NCBI RefSeq assembly: GCF_005081705.1
Contig: NZ_CP034876.1
Location: forward strand, 511,863 to 575,862
Direction of reading: 5' to 3'
Length of the DNA: 64,000 nucleotides
Source: Buchnera aphidicola (Hyperomyzus lactucae)
GTDB taxonomy: Bacteria; Pseudomonadota; Gammaproteobacteria; Enterobacterales; Enterobacteriaceae
Below are positions 20,195 through 32,481 of the stretch, piece after piece. Both the position numbers and the translations under genes were made by a program. The stretch's first letter is position 1. Each line of letters opens with the position of its first letter. Below the pieces are notes generated by a model that was not told the origin of the DNA, did not search any database, and worked only from the letters and a program-made list of their open reading frames with translations.

Positions 20195-21280
20195 ATGAAC
20201 TATCAAATATTAGCTCGAAAATGGCGCCCGCAGTCTTTTAAAGATATAATTGGTCAAAATCATATTATTACTGCTATATCTAATGGATTGTCTCTTGGTC
20301 GTATTCATCATGCATGGTTATTATCTGGTACAAGAGGAACCGGAAAAACAACTATTGCTCGATTGCTTGCGAAAAGCTTGAATTGCGAAAAAGGTATCTC
20401 ATCTAATCCTTGTAGGACATGTATCATTTGTCAAGAAATAGAAAAAGGATTATGTTTAGATGTTCTTGAAATAGATGCAGCCTCTCGCACAAAAGTAGAA
20501 GACATGAGAGATATCTTAGATAATATTTATTATGCTCCTGCTAAAAGTCGTTTTAAAATATATTTAATTGATGAAGTTCATATGCTTTCTCGTCATAGTT
20601 TTAATGCACTTCTAAAAACTCTTGAAGAACCTCCTAAGCATATAAAATTTGTTTTAGCAACTACAGATATCAAAAGAATTCCTAAAACTATTATTTCTCG
20701 TTGTTTATATTTTAAATTAAAAACACTTTCTGAAGAAAATATTCTTAATTTATTAAAATATGTTTTAAATAAAGAATCTATCAATCATGATAATAATTCT
20801 TTAGAAAAGATCTCTTATTATGCCAAAGGAAGTATACGAGATGCACTTAATTTATTAGAAAATGCTATAAATTTAGGTAATGGTCATGTTTATATAAAAA
20901 ACATAACAGAAATGTTAGGATTGCCTCCTGAAAAATATTCTTTTTTTTTAACTGATGCCATTTTAAAAAAAGATGCTAAAAAAACTATGTTTTTATTAAA
21001 AAAAATCGGCAATCTAGGAGTAGAATGGGAAGAAGTTTTAATAGAAATATTACGTTTCTTATATCATATTACTATATTACAATCTTTTCCATTAGTATGG
21101 GGAGAGATTTTTTCAGAAACGTATAAAAATCACATAGCAAAAATAGCGAAAAATATCGATAAAAAAAATGTTCAATTATGTTATCAAATATTATTAAATG
21201 GAAGAAAAGAATTAAAATTTTCTCCGAATTATAAAATGGGAGTAGAAATAACTTTATTACGTGCAATTAATTCAATATAA
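20195..21280 (+). CDS. dnaX: DNA polymerase III clamp-loader subunit DnaX, core-length
   Basis: ATPase subunit of the clamp loader that places the beta clamp on DNA. The 361-residue protein covers domains I-III: MNYQILARKWRPQSF start, Walker A GTRGTGKT at 45-52, and a four-cysteine zinc module CEKGISSNPCRTCIIC. Walker B IYLIDEVHM, the SRC finger (IISRCLYF) and the collar-forming domain III follow. E. coli tau is 643 residues and gamma 431; this protein lacks domains IV and V, which bind DnaB and polymerase alpha. The frame is open 13 codons upstream, but the ATG at 20195 is the family start. Confidence 0.95.
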   Translation: MNYQILARKWRPQSFKDIIGQNHIITAISNGLSLGRIHHAWLLSGTRGTGKTTIARLLAKSLNCEKGISSNPCRTCIICQEIEKGLCLDVLEIDAASRTKVEDMRDILDNIYYAPAKSRFKIYLIDEVHMLSRHSFNALLKTLEEPPKHIKFVLATTDIKRIPKTIISRCLYFKLKTLSEENILNLLKYVLNKESINHDNNSLEKISYYAKGSIRDALNLLENAINLGNGHVYIKNITEMLGLPPEKYSFFLTDAILKKDAKKTMFLLKKIGNLGVEWEEVLIEILRFLYHITILQSFPLVWGEIFSETYKNHIAKIAKNIDKKNVQLCYQILLNGRKELKFSPNYKMGVEITLLRAINSI

Positions 21281-21548
21281 AAAATTTATTTAAAAAGAAA
21301 AAATAGCAACTATTTAGAAAATCAAATTGTATATTTAAATTTAATAAAAGAAACTAAAAAAATACTATTAACTAATAATATATATTATATATATGAATTT
21401 CTTATAAATAATTTTATAAAATATATAAAATTATTAGAAATAATCTTTTATTTATACAAGATACTAATCTTAAAATATTAATCAATTTTTACATAAAGGA
21501 TTTACAAAATAACATATTTTTAACATTATAAAAAAGAGATAAAAAAAC

Positions 21549-21878
21549 ATGTTTACTAAAAGTGGTTTAGGTAATTTAATGAAACAAGCACAACAAATGC
21601 AAGAAAAAATGGCAAAAATACAAGATGAAATAGCTAAAATGGAAGTTACGGGAGAAGCAGGTGCTGGATTAGTTAAAGTCACTATCAATGGCGCACATAA
21701 TTGCCGACGCGTAGAAGTAGATCCAAGTTTGCTTCAAGATGATAAAGAGATGCTAGAAGATTTAGCAGCCGCTGCATTCAATGACGCTGCAAGAAGAATA
21801 TCGGAAGTGCAAAAAAAGAAAATGTCTGCTATTTCTACGGGAATGCAACTTCCAAATGGATTCAATATGCCAGTATAA
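21549..21878 (+). CDS. ybaB: Nucleoid-associated protein YbaB/EbfC
   Basis: Small dimeric DNA-binding protein of the YbaB/EbfC family; the exact cellular role is unclear. At 109 residues it matches E. coli in length and is highly conserved: [20 protein letters not shown], then [30 protein letters not shown]. It lies between dnaX and htpG as in E. coli, but the recR gene that normally follows is missing. Retention without recR suggests its role is not tied to RecFOR repair (inference). Confidence 0.95.
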   Translation: MFTKSGLGNLMKQAQQMQEKMAKIQDEIAKMEVTGEAGAGLVKVTINGAHNCRRVEVDPSLLQDDKEMLEDLAAAAFNDAARRISEVQKKKMSAISTGMQLPNGFNMPV

Positions 21879-21989
21879 AAAAATAATATAAAATTAAAAT
21901 ATAATTTTCATAAAGCATTAATTATTTATTGAAAAATTTTACATTAAAATAAATGTTAATCGTAAAATCATTTTAAAAGAGTTTAACAT

Positions 21990-23864
21990 ATGAAAAAACA
22001 AAAAACAGAAGTATATAATTTTCAATCAGAAGTAAAACAACTACTACATTTAATGATTCACTCATTATATTCTAACAAAGAAATTTTTTTACGAGAACTA
22101 ATATCTAATTCATCAGATGCAATAGATAAATTACGTTTTAAATCTATATCATCACCAGAATTATATGAAAATGATAGTGATATAAAAATTCAAATTTCTA
22201 TTAATAAAGCACAAAGAACACTCATTATTAGTGATAATGGTATTGGAATGACTAAGCAAGATACCATTGAAAATCTTGGTACTATTGCTAAATCGGGAAC
22301 TAAATCATTTCTGCAATCTTTAGAAAAAAAACACAATAAACAAAATGAATTAATAGGAGAATTTGGAGTTGGTTTTTATTCATCTTTTATTGTATCAGAA
22401 AAGGTATCTGTTCGAACTAGATTTGCCGGAGCAAAATCTGTTGAAGGAACATTATGGGAATCCTCAGGAGAAGGAGAATATAAAATAACTGATATTGTCA
22501 AAAAGAAAAGAGGAACTGAGATCACATTATTTTTAAAAAAAGAAGAAGAGGAATTTTTAGAAATATGGCGTATTAAAAATATAATTAGTAAATATTCTGA
22601 TCATATTACTGTACCAGTTTACATTCAAAATTATAATGAAACAAATAAAACGTATTTTTGGGAACAAATTAATAAAGCTAAAGCACTGTGGACACTAAAT
22701 AAATCTTCTATTACCGAAGAAGAGTATAAAGATTTTTATAAACACATAACTAATGATCAGAATAATCCACTTATATGGAGCCATAATCGTGTAGAAGGAA
22801 ATCAAGAATATATTAGTTTATTGTATGTACCTGAAAAATCAGCATGGGATATATGGAATAGAGACAACAAGCATGGTTTAAAATTATATGTGAAACGTGT
22901 TTATATTATGGATAATTCTCAAGAATTTCTTCCTAATTATTTACGTTTTATAAGAGGTTTAATAGATTCTAGTGATCTTCCTTTAAATATTTCACGGGAA
23001 ATATTACAAGATAATTGCATTACACAAAATTTAAAAAAAGCATTAATAAAAAGATCTTTGTCTATGTTGGCTAAATTAGCAAAAGACAATAGTGAAAAAT
23101 ATCAAATTTTTTGGGATCAATTTGGTCTTGTTTTAAAAGAAGGGCCTGCTGAAGACAATGAAAATCTAAGTAAGATTTCTAATCTTTTACGATTTACATC
23201 GATTAAAAGTAATAGTTCTAAACAAGAATTATCTTTAAAGGAATATATCGATCAAATGGATCAAAAACAAGATAAAATATATTATATTACTGCAGACAGT
23301 TATGAATCAGCAAAAAATAGTCCTCATTTAGAATTATTCAAAAAAAATAACATTGATGTTTTATTGTTATCTGATCGAATCGATGAATGGATGATGAATT
23401 ATCTTGTTGAATTTGAAGGGAAAAAATTTCAATCTATTAGCAAAGAAGATTTATCATTAAATAAATTAACAGAAGAGAAAAAAATCAAAAACCAAGAATT
23501 ACCAAATGAAATGATTGATTTTTTGAAAAAAACAAAAAAAATTCTTGGAGATAAAGTAAAAGATGTAAGATTAACATATCGATTAACACATACTCCATGT
23601 GTTTTACTCAGTGATTCTAATGAAATGACTACACAAATGGCTAAACTTTTTTCTGCAGCAGGACAATCTGTACCAGAATTAAAATATATTTTTGAAATTA
23701 ATCCAAATCATGTTTTAATAAAAAAAATATGTTTAATTCATGATGAACAACAATTTAATGAATGGATTAAATTATTATTAGATCAAGCACTATTAGCTGA
23801 AAAAGGTAATCTAGAAAATCCACATCAATTTATTTCCAGAATGAATAAATTACTTCTTACATAA
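21990..23864 (+). CDS. htpG: Hsp90-family chaperone HtpG
   Basis: Cytosolic ATP-dependent homodimeric chaperone. The 624-residue protein, the E. coli length, has the GHKL ATPase motifs in order: [15 protein letters not shown] (box N), DNGIGM, and [13 protein letters not shown] (lid). The middle domain contains the catalytic-loop arginine region ([11 protein letters not shown]). The C-terminal dimerisation domain follows residue ~510. An 11-bp perfect hairpin follows the stop codon. I could not recognise a sigma-32 promoter in the 111 bases upstream. Confidence 0.97.
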   Translation: MKKQKTEVYNFQSEVKQLLHLMIHSLYSNKEIFLRELISNSSDAIDKLRFKSISSPELYENDSDIKIQISINKAQRTLIISDNGIGMTKQDTIENLGTIAKSGTKSFLQSLEKKHNKQNELIGEFGVGFYSSFIVSEKVSVRTRFAGAKSVEGTLWESSGEGEYKITDIVKKKRGTEITLFLKKEEEEFLEIWRIKNIISKYSDHITVPVYIQNYNETNKTYFWEQINKAKALWTLNKSSITEEEYKDFYKHITNDQNNPLIWSHNRVEGNQEYISLLYVPEKSAWDIWNRDNKHGLKLYVKRVYIMDNSQEFLPNYLRFIRGLIDSSDLPLNISREILQDNCITQNLKKALIKRSLSMLAKLAKDNSEKYQIFWDQFGLVLKEGPAEDNENLSKISNLLRFTSIKSNSSKQELSLKEYIDQMDQKQDKIYYITADSYESAKNSPHLELFKKNNIDVLLLSDRIDEWMMNYLVEFEGKKFQSISKEDLSLNKLTEEKKIKNQELPNEMIDFLKKTKKILGDKVKDVRLTYRLTHTPCVLLSDSNEMTTQMAKLFSAAGQSVPELKYIFEINPNHVLIKKICLIHDEQQFNEWIKLLLDQALLAEKGNLENPHQFISRMNKLLLT

Positions 23865-23875
23865 TAAAAAAATAT

Positions 23876-23903
23876 GATTACTACTATTATACTAGTAGTA
23901 ATC
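23876..23903 (+). terminator. Hairpin after htpG
   Basis: GATTACTACTA (23876-23886) pairs perfectly with TAGTAGTAATC (23893-23903) across a six-base loop, 12 bases after the htpG stop. The T-run afterwards is short (CTTAAAATT). It is a likely terminator or transcript-end stabiliser. Confidence 0.55.
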
Positions 23904-23937
23904 TTAAAATTCACTCACATTTAAACAAGAAATAATT

Positions 23938-24585
23938 ATGCGTATTCTTTTGTTAGGCGCACCAGGAACTGGAAAGGGAACACAAGCAAAATTTATCAAA
24001 CAGAAATATAAAATTCCACAAATATCTACAGGGGATATGTTGCGAGAAAATATTTATACTAAAAATAAAATAGGAGAAGATATACAAAAAATTATTAAAA
24101 AAGGGAATCTAGTTTCTGATGAAATTGTATGTAATTTAATACATGATAGAATTCAAAAAAAAGATTGTAAAAATGGTTTCATTCTAGATGGTTTTCCAAG
24201 AACTCTCGAACAATGTTTTTATTTATCAAAGAATAAAATAAAAATAGATTATGTTTTAGAATTAATCTTACCATATGAATCTATATTAGAGCGCATATCA
24301 GGTAGACGAATACATATTCCTTCGGGACGTGTATATCACGTAAAGTTTAATCCACCTAAAATTAAAGATCAAGATGATGTGACTAAAGAACTATTAATTA
24401 CAAGAGAAGATGACCAAAAAGCAAGTATTAAAAGAAGATTAGAAGAATATAAAAAAATAACTTATCCCTTAATTGAATATTATTTAAATGAAAAAAAAAT
24501 AAATGGTATAAAATTTTTTCAAATTAATACAATCAATTCAGTGTTATCAGTTAAGAAAAAAATAGAAGAAATTCTAAAACAATAG
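23938..24585 (+). CDS. adk: Adenylate kinase
   Basis: Phosphotransferase interconverting ATP + AMP with 2 ADP. The 215-residue long-type enzyme has the P-loop GAPGTGKGTQ at 7-16, the AMP-binding stretch ISTGDMLRE, DGFPRT, and a LID domain (SGRRIHIPSGRVYHVKFNPP) without zinc cysteines, as in E. coli. The final RREDD-type arginine region is present as TREDDQKASIKRRLEEY. It is next to tRNA-Arg, which faces it on the other strand. Confidence 0.97.
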   Translation: MRILLLGAPGTGKGTQAKFIKQKYKIPQISTGDMLRENIYTKNKIGEDIQKIIKKGNLVSDEIVCNLIHDRIQKKDCKNGFILDGFPRTLEQCFYLSKNKIKIDYVLELILPYESILERISGRRIHIPSGRVYHVKFNPPKIKDQDDVTKELLITREDDQKASIKRRLEEYKKITYPLIEYYLNEKKINGIKFFQINTINSVLSVKKKIEEILKQ

Positions 24586-24602
24586 ATTTTTTAAAAATTT
24601 TT

Positions 24603-24676
24603 TGCGTTCTACAGGATTCGAACCTGTGACCTACGGCTTAGAAGGCCGTTGCTCTATCCAACTGAGCTAAGAACGC
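24603..24676 (-). tRNA. tRNA-Arg (anticodon TCT)
   Basis: Cloverleaf on the minus strand. Acceptor GCGTTCT pairs with AGAACGC, the D arm is TAGCTCAGTTGGATAGAGC, the anticodon stem-loop is CGGCCTTCTAAGCCG with anticodon TCT, and the T arm contains GGTTCGAATCC. The discriminator base is A and the CCA end is not encoded. It decodes AGA/AGG; AGA is a common Arg codon in genomes of this composition. U34 of this tRNA is an MnmEG-type modification target. Confidence 0.97.
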
Positions 24677-24839
24677 AGAAAAATAATTAGATTAAAATCT
24701 AACATTAATATAATATATATGCAACTAAATTAATATTAATTTTCTTAAATATTAATACATTTCATAAAAATTAACATATATTATAAAAACGTTCCTATAT
24801 ATTTTTTTAAAATCAAAAAGAAAAATAATCGAGTTACTA

Positions 24840-25697
24840 ATGTCAGCAATAATTATAAATGGTAATCAAATAGCAGAAAAAATAAAATCGAATATTCTAA
24901 AAAAAGTAAATCAACGCAAAAAAGATGGAAAAAAAATACCCGGATTAGCGATGATTTTAGTTGGAAATCATATTCCTTCTCAAATTTACGTGAACAAAAA
25001 AAAAACAGCATGTAAAAATGTTGGTTTTTTTTCAGAATGCTGGTATTTTCCTGAAAATACTGAAGAAATAGAAATATTAAAACTTATTGATAAACTTAAT
25101 AAAAATAATAATATAGATGGAATCTTGATACAATTGCCACTACCTAAACAAATAAATCATCTTAAAATTCTAATTAGCATTAATCCCGATAAAGATGTAG
25201 ATGGTTTTCATCCATACAATACAGGCTCTTTATGTCAAAGAACGCCAAAATTACGAGCATGTACACCTAAGGGTATTATTACAATGTTGAAATACAATAA
25301 AATAAAAACTCATGGATTACATGCGGTAATGGTAGGAGCATCTAATATCGTCGGAAGACCTATGAGTTTAGAATTATTATTAGCTGGATGTACAACTACT
25401 GTTACGCATAGGTTTACTAAAGGTTTAAAAAATCATGTAAAACATGCTGATTTGTTAATCGTTGCTATTGGAAAACCAAAATTTTTAAAAGGACATTGGA
25501 TCAAAAATGGTTCAATTGTTATAGATGTAGGAATTAACAGATTAAAAGATGGTCAGATAGTGGGTGATGTGGATTTTGAAACCGCATATTTAAAAGCTTC
25601 TTACATAACACCTGTACCTGGTGGTGTTGGTCCCATGACTGTAGCAACATTATTGCAAAACACATTAGAAGCCTGCGAAAAAAATCATGATTTTTAA
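24840..25697 (+). CDS. folD: Methylenetetrahydrofolate dehydrogenase/cyclohydrolase
   Basis: Bifunctional cytosolic enzyme that oxidises 5,10-methylene-THF and hydrolyses the product to 10-formyl-THF, the formyl donor for initiator tRNA and purine synthesis. The 285-residue protein has the substrate-site stretch [17 protein letters not shown] with the catalytic Lys, [10 protein letters not shown], the NADP-binding [10 protein letters not shown] and the terminal [10 protein letters not shown]. It ends four bases from the convergent cysS stop codon. Its product feeds Fmt, encoded at 34.3 kb. Confidence 0.97.
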   Translation: MSAIIINGNQIAEKIKSNILKKVNQRKKDGKKIPGLAMILVGNHIPSQIYVNKKKTACKNVGFFSECWYFPENTEEIEILKLIDKLNKNNNIDGILIQLPLPKQINHLKILISINPDKDVDGFHPYNTGSLCQRTPKLRACTPKGIITMLKYNKIKTHGLHAVMVGASNIVGRPMSLELLLAGCTTTVTHRFTKGLKNHVKHADLLIVAIGKPKFLKGHWIKNGSIVIDVGINRLKDGQIVGDVDFETAYLKASYITPVPGGVGPMTVATLLQNTLEACEKNHDF

Positions 25698-25701
25698 AAA
25701 A

Positions 25702-27087
25702 TTACTTTTTTCTCCATGTCGTTTTATCAGAAAAATCTTCTAATACTATATTTAAAGAAATTAATTCTTTTCTGATGTTATCTGCTTCTTCCCATAATTT
25801 TAATTTTCTTGCAACATTTCTTCTCTCTATCAGAGATTCAATTTTTTTTACTATAGATGCATTTAATATAGTTTTTTGTTGTAAAAAATCTCTTGGATCT
25901 TCTAATAAAAAACCTAAACTATTTGCTAAAAATATTAATCGAAAGGCAAATTTACTTGATTTTAATACATCTTTTTTTTTAAAAAAATTTATTTTACGTG
26001 CTATTTTAAAAAAAATAGAAAAAGCTTTAGGAGTATTAAAATCATCATTCATAGAATCATAAAATTCGATTTGGAAATTCATTCCTTCTTCATCATTAGA
26101 ATGAGGTTGAATATTACACAATGCTAAATATAAATATTTTAATGATCTATATGCTTGATTTAAATTCTCTTTAGAATAGTGAATAGGATGACGATAATGT
26201 GTTGAAAGAAAAAAATAACGCAAAACTTCAGAGCTATATTCTTTTAAAAGATCTCTTATGAGATGTGCATTTCCTAAAGATTTAGACATTTTTTGATTAT
26301 TTATGATTACTACACCTGTATGCATCCAAAAATTGATTTTTGATGTATGATCAAAAGATACAGATTGAGATCTTTCATTTTCATGATGTGGAAAAAGAAG
26401 ATCGGCACCACCTCCATGAATATCTATAGAATTTTTAAAAAAAACATTAGTTATAGCACTACATTCAATATGCCAACCAGGACGACCTCTCCCCCATGGG
26501 GAATCCCAAGAAAACTCTTTTTCTTTAGAAATTTTCCACAGTATAAAATCTAACGGATTTGTTTTCATATTATTTACTGGAATGCGCAATCCAGATTGTA
26601 GCGATGTTAAAGATTGACGAGATAAAGTTCCATAATTTTGATCACTTTCCACAGAAAAAACTACATCACCATCTTGGTTTATATATGCGTGTTGATTATT
26701 TATTAAATGTATAATAATTTTAATAATATCATTAATATAATCGGTAACACGAGGTTCTTTATCTGGAGGAATAATACCCAATAAATTAAAATCTTTATGC
26801 ATCTCTTTAATCATAGAAGTAGTAAAAACATTCATTTTTATTTTTTCTTTGATAGATTTTGCAATAATTTTATCATCAATATCAGTAATATTTCTAATAT
26901 AGTTTACTTTGAAACCAGAAAAACGTAGATAACGAACTATTATATCAAAAACAACAAAAGTTCGGCCATGACCAATATGACATAAATCATATACAGTAAC
27001 ACCACATACATATAAATTAATTTTTTTTTGTTTGATGGGTTTAAAGATTTCTTTTTTTTTAGTCAATGTATTAAAAATTTTTAACAT
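25702..27087 (-). CDS. cysS: Cysteinyl-tRNA synthetase
   Basis: Class I aminoacyl-tRNA synthetase that charges tRNA-Cys. The 461-residue protein has the HIGH motif in [13 protein letters not shown], the active-site zinc ligands (Cys near residue 28, HIECSA, HHENE), the KMSKSLG loop and a C-terminal helical domain ending TTWRKK. Two ATGs are adjacent; I use the second, at 27085-27087, which matches the E. coli N-terminus [10 protein letters not shown] run of about nine A (coding strand) near 25972-25980 sits in the diverged helical domain without breaking the frame. Confidence 0.97.
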   Translation of the reverse strand: MLKIFNTLTKKKEIFKPIKQKKINLYVCGVTVYDLCHIGHGRTFVVFDIIVRYLRFSGFKVNYIRNITDIDDKIIAKSIKEKIKMNVFTTSMIKEMHKDFNLLGIIPPDKEPRVTDYINDIIKIIIHLINNQHAYINQDGDVVFSVESDQNYGTLSRQSLTSLQSGLRIPVNNMKTNPLDFILWKISKEKEFSWDSPWGRGRPGWHIECSAITNVFFKNSIDIHGGGADLLFPHHENERSQSVSFDHTSKINFWMHTGVVIINNQKMSKSLGNAHLIRDLLKEYSSEVLRYFFLSTHYRHPIHYSKENLNQAYRSLKYLYLALCNIQPHSNDEEGMNFQIEFYDSMNDDFNTPKAFSIFFKIARKINFFKKKDVLKSSKFAFRLIFLANSLGFLLEDPRDFLQQKTILNASIVKKIESLIERRNVARKLKLWEEADNIRKELISLNIVLEDFSDKTTWRKK

Positions 27088-27274
27088 CATTTATATCCTA
27101 CAAAAAATATACTTTAAGAAAATAACATGAAATGTGTTATTTTCTATATTATCAATATGCTAAACTGATTAAATTATTTTTAGTACAAGTATTAATAAAA
27201 ATATTTTTAAAAAATATATATTTTTAAAAAATTAATAGAATATTTTATTGTAAAAAACAAATTTGGAATTAATA

Positions 27275-27538
27275 ATGAAAACAAAATTAAGAGAAATGTT
27301 AAAATTCCCTTGTTTTTTTACTTATAAGATCATTGGCTTGGCACAGCCTGAACTTATTGACCAGATAATAAAAGTCATTCAAATTCAGATTCCTGGAGAT
27401 TATACACCTCAAGTCAAATCAAGTAATAGAGGAAACTATCTTTCCGTCTCAATTACAATATGTGCTAAAAATTTTGAACAAATTGAAATTTTATATCATG
27501 AAATTAGTAAAATAAACATAGTTAGAATGGTTTTATAA
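27275..27538 (+). CDS. ybeD: DUF493 family protein YbeD
   Basis: Small alpha/beta (ACT-like) protein linked to lipoate metabolism by genome context in E. coli; molecular role unknown. The ATG at 27275 gives an 87-residue protein, the E. coli length, with [23 protein letters not shown] and the ending [11 protein letters not shown] almost unchanged. An ATG four codons upstream is in frame but does not match the family start. In E. coli it lies between dacA and lipB; here it lies between cysS and cspE. Confidence 0.93.
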   Translation: MKTKLREMLKFPCFFTYKIIGLAQPELIDQIIKVIQIQIPGDYTPQVKSSNRGNYLSVSITICAKNFEQIEILYHEISKINIVRMVL

Positions 27539-27571
27539 AAAAATAATATATATAAATTATTTATTTTAATA

Positions 27572-27600
27572 TAGTACAGCCCTATTTAAGAGCCGTACTA
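27572..27600. terminator. Hairpin between convergent ybeD and cspE
   Basis: TAGTAC at 27572-27577 pairs with GTACTA at 27595-27600, and GC/GC pairs extend the stem past one mismatch. It is the only G+C-containing hairpin in the gap between the two converging genes. No strong T-run is attached, so termination is a guess. Confidence 0.4.
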
Positions 27601-27652
27601 TAAAAAAACATATTTATTCTTATATTACAAAAATAAAAAAAGATAAATAAAA

Positions 27653-27862
27653 TTATAAACTAACAACATTAGCAGCAGATGGGCCTTTTGCTCCTTCAGT
27701 GATTTCAAACTCAACACTTTGACCTTCTGCTAAAGTTTTAAAGCCATTACTTTGTATAGCCGAAAAGTGAACAAACACATCTTTACTTCCATCTTCTGGA
27801 GTAATAAAACCAAAACCTTTAGATTCATTAAACCACTTAACATTACCTTTAATCTTGGACAT
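27653..27862 (-). CDS. cspE: Cold-shock protein CspE
   Basis: Single-domain OB-fold RNA chaperone and antiterminator. At 69 residues it is full length, with RNP1 KGFGFITP and RNP2 VFVHFSAI. The sequence begins [19 protein letters not shown] and is closer to E. coli CspE (…NVVSL versus NVIAL) than to CspC (MAKIKGQV). Only a few substitutions separate it from E. coli, which is extreme conservation for this genome. AAGGT precedes the ATG. Some annotations of related genomes call this gene cspC. Confidence 0.93.
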   Translation of the reverse strand: MSKIKGNVKWFNESKGFGFITPEDGSKDVFVHFSAIQSNGFKTLAEGQSVEFEITEGAKGPSAANVVSL

Positions 27863-27955
27863 CTATATTACCTTCACATGAAAAAATATACTAAATTAAA
27901 AAAAATATTAATAAATAATTATGGAGTATTTTTCTCATAAAAAATTTAAATTCTA

Positions 27956-27979
27956 AATAGATTAACATGTAAATCTATT
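27956..27979 (-). repeat. A+T-rich stem-loop upstream of cspE
   Basis: AATAGATT (27956-27963) and AATCTATT (27972-27979) form an 8-bp stem about 95 bases upstream of the cspE start codon. It could lie in the 5' untranslated region or be chance in this A+T-rich gap. The rest of the gap up to the rRNA terminator shows nothing I can identify. Confidence 0.25.
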
Positions 27980-28111
27980 GTTAGCTAGAAAGTAATTTTT
28001 TTTTAAAAAATACTTATATACATTTTAATAAAAATATTTTTATATTTAAATACTATACTATTGATAAATTAAAATAGTAATACATTATTTAAAATAATTT
28101 ATTTTAAATAT

Positions 28112-28143
28112 AAAAAAACCCGAAAAAAATTTCGGGTTTTTTT
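28112..28143 (-). terminator. Intrinsic terminator of the 23S-5S rRNA unit
   Basis: On the minus strand CCCGAAA / TTTCGGG forms a 7-bp stem with a four-base loop, extended by A/T pairs and followed by seven T residues. It begins immediately downstream of the 5S rRNA 3' end. This is a textbook rho-independent terminator. Confidence 0.85.
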
Positions 28144-28262
28144 TGCCTGGCTTATACCTACTCTTGCACGGGGAGGCCCCGTACTACCATCGGCGTTGAA
28201 GCGTTTCACTTCTGAGTTCGGAATGGATTCAGGTGGTACCACTACACTATTTTTGCCAGGCA
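28144..28262 (-). rRNA. rrf: 5S rRNA
   Basis: On the minus strand the ~119-base RNA starts TGCCTGGCAAAAATAG and ends TAAGCCAGGCA, so the ends pair as helix I. The conserved CCATTCCGAACTCAGAAGTGAAAC internal region is recognisable (complement near 28195-28232). It lies about 100 bases downstream of the 23S gene. Ends are approximate to one or two bases. Confidence 0.96.
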
Positions 28263-28363
28263 TTTTAATAAAAATGTGTTATTAAAATATATTAACTTTG
28301 TAATCAATTCAGTAAAACAAGCTTTTTTTATTAAATTTATTTTAAAAACACCTCTGGTGTTGT

Positions 28364-31282
<2,919 letters not shown>

Positions 31283-31436
31283 TTACAACCCACAGGTGTT
31301 TTAAAAAAATAAGTTATTTATGCTTGTTTTCCGAATTTTTAAAGAGCTTTTTTAAACTTTGTTTTAAAGTTGTCTTGAGCATAACACAATAATTTAAATT
31401 AGTATATATTTATTTTTTTAAATAATAATTTTTTAT

Positions 31437-31509
31437 CGTCCCCTAGGGGATTTGAACCCCTGTTGCCGCCGTGAAAGGGCGATGTCCTAGACCTCTAGAC
31501 GAAGGGGAC
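31437..31509 (-). tRNA. tRNA-Glu (anticodon TTC)
   Basis: Minus-strand cloverleaf: acceptor GTCCCCT/AGGGGAC, D arm TCGTCTAGAGGTCTAGGAC, anticodon stem-loop CGCCCTTTCACGGCG with anticodon TTC, T loop GGTTCAAATCC. The discriminator is G and CCA is not encoded. It precedes the 23S gene by about 154 bases and is presumably cut from the same precursor. Its U34 is a canonical substrate for the TusBCD-TusE-MnmA thiolation relay. Confidence 0.97.
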
Positions 31510-31542
31510 TTTTAAAATACTAATTTTAATTTAATATTATAA

Positions 31543-31571
31543 TAAATAACAGATCAAAAAAAAAGAGTCAA
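31543..31571 (-). promoter_or_regulatory. Candidate promoter of the tRNA-Glu/23S/5S unit
   Basis: On the minus strand TTGACT (31566-31571) and TATTTA (31543-31548) are spaced by 17 bases, in the gap between aroE and tRNA-Glu. A perfect TATAAT overlaps slightly further downstream but at a 24-base spacing. Position and near-consensus -35 support a dedicated stable-RNA promoter rather than readthrough from aroE. Confidence 0.5.
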
Positions 31572-31626
31572 GTATTTTCTTTATTATTAGTTCAATAATA
31601 CAATAATTTTGATAAAATATGAAAAA

Positions 31627-32481
31627 TTATATTAATTTATCTTTAAACTCCATGTTATTTTTTTTGTTTAAAATTTCAATTATATAATTTGTTTCTGGTA
31701 ATATATTATGCCATAAAAAATAAGAATGAGCCGCTTGAAAAACCAACATTCCTATTCCATTAGTATAATAAGTCGCACCTATTTTTATACACCAATCGAT
31801 AAAAAAAGTATTATCTATTTGATAATTCATGTCATAAAAACAAGTTTTTGAAGAAATTAAAGATAAAGGAAGAACGTTTCCTGATTCTTCAGTATATATC
31901 GATCTTGCGTTGATAATTAAATCAAAATATTTTATATTTAATAATTCTTGATTAAATATGTTTATATTTCCATATTTACGAAATTGTAAAACTATTTTTT
32001 TTGAATTTTCTATAGTTCTATTTAAAATAAAAACTGAACATCCAAATGATAAAAGAGAAAAAAGAACTCCTTGAACTGCACCACCGGCACCTAGTATTAA
32101 TATCGAATAATTTTTTTTTATAAAGTTTAATCTAATTAAATCAGATAATAGTCCAATTCCATCTGTATTATCTCCTAACAAATACTGATTATCTACTTTT
32201 TTTAATGTATTAACGGATTGAGCAATTTTAGCTCTTTCAGTCAATTGAGTAGAAAAAGAATATGCTTCGCGTTTAAATGGTGCAGTAACATTTGCACCTT
32301 GACCGTATTTTTCAAAAAAACTACACAAAACAGAACGAAAATCTTTCAATGGAACATGTATAGAATTATAAGTATGTAAAATACCTGTTTGTTTTGAAAA
32401 AAAACTGTGAATCATAGGAGATTTACTATGCTTAATGGGATTTCCAAATACAGCATAATTAAATTTTTGATCTTTAAACAT
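31627..32481 (-). CDS. aroE: Shikimate dehydrogenase
   Basis: NADPH-dependent enzyme reducing 3-dehydroshikimate to shikimate in aromatic amino acid synthesis. The 284-residue protein has the substrate motif GNPIKHSKSP, the catalytic lysine in GANVTAPFKREA, the aspartate in LLGDNTDGIGLL, and the nucleotide loop LGAGGAVQGV with the NRT pair. The usual NATS motif reads NARS. It overlaps tsaC by eight bases and is followed by tRNA-Glu. With aroB and aroK at 61.6-63.3 kb it represents the pathway that lets the symbiont supply aromatic amino acids. Confidence 0.96.
   Translation of the reverse strand: MFKDQKFNYAVFGNPIKHSKSPMIHSFFSKQTGILHTYNSIHVPLKDFRSVLCSFFEKYGQGANVTAPFKREAYSFSTQLTERAKIAQSVNTLKKVDNQYLLGDNTDGIGLLSDLIRLNFIKKNYSILILGAGGAVQGVLFSLLSFGCSVFILNRTIENSKKIVLQFRKYGNINIFNQELLNIKYFDLIINARSIYTEESGNVLPLSLISSKTCFYDMNYQIDNTFFIDWCIKIGATYYTNGIGMLVFQAAHSYFLWHNILPETNYIIEILNKKNNMEFKDKLI

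Noticed and set aside
21281-21548. Possible remnant of the dnaX C-terminal domains
   Set aside because: Translation in the dnaX frame gives frequent stops and no tau-like motif, so a pseudogene cannot be supported.
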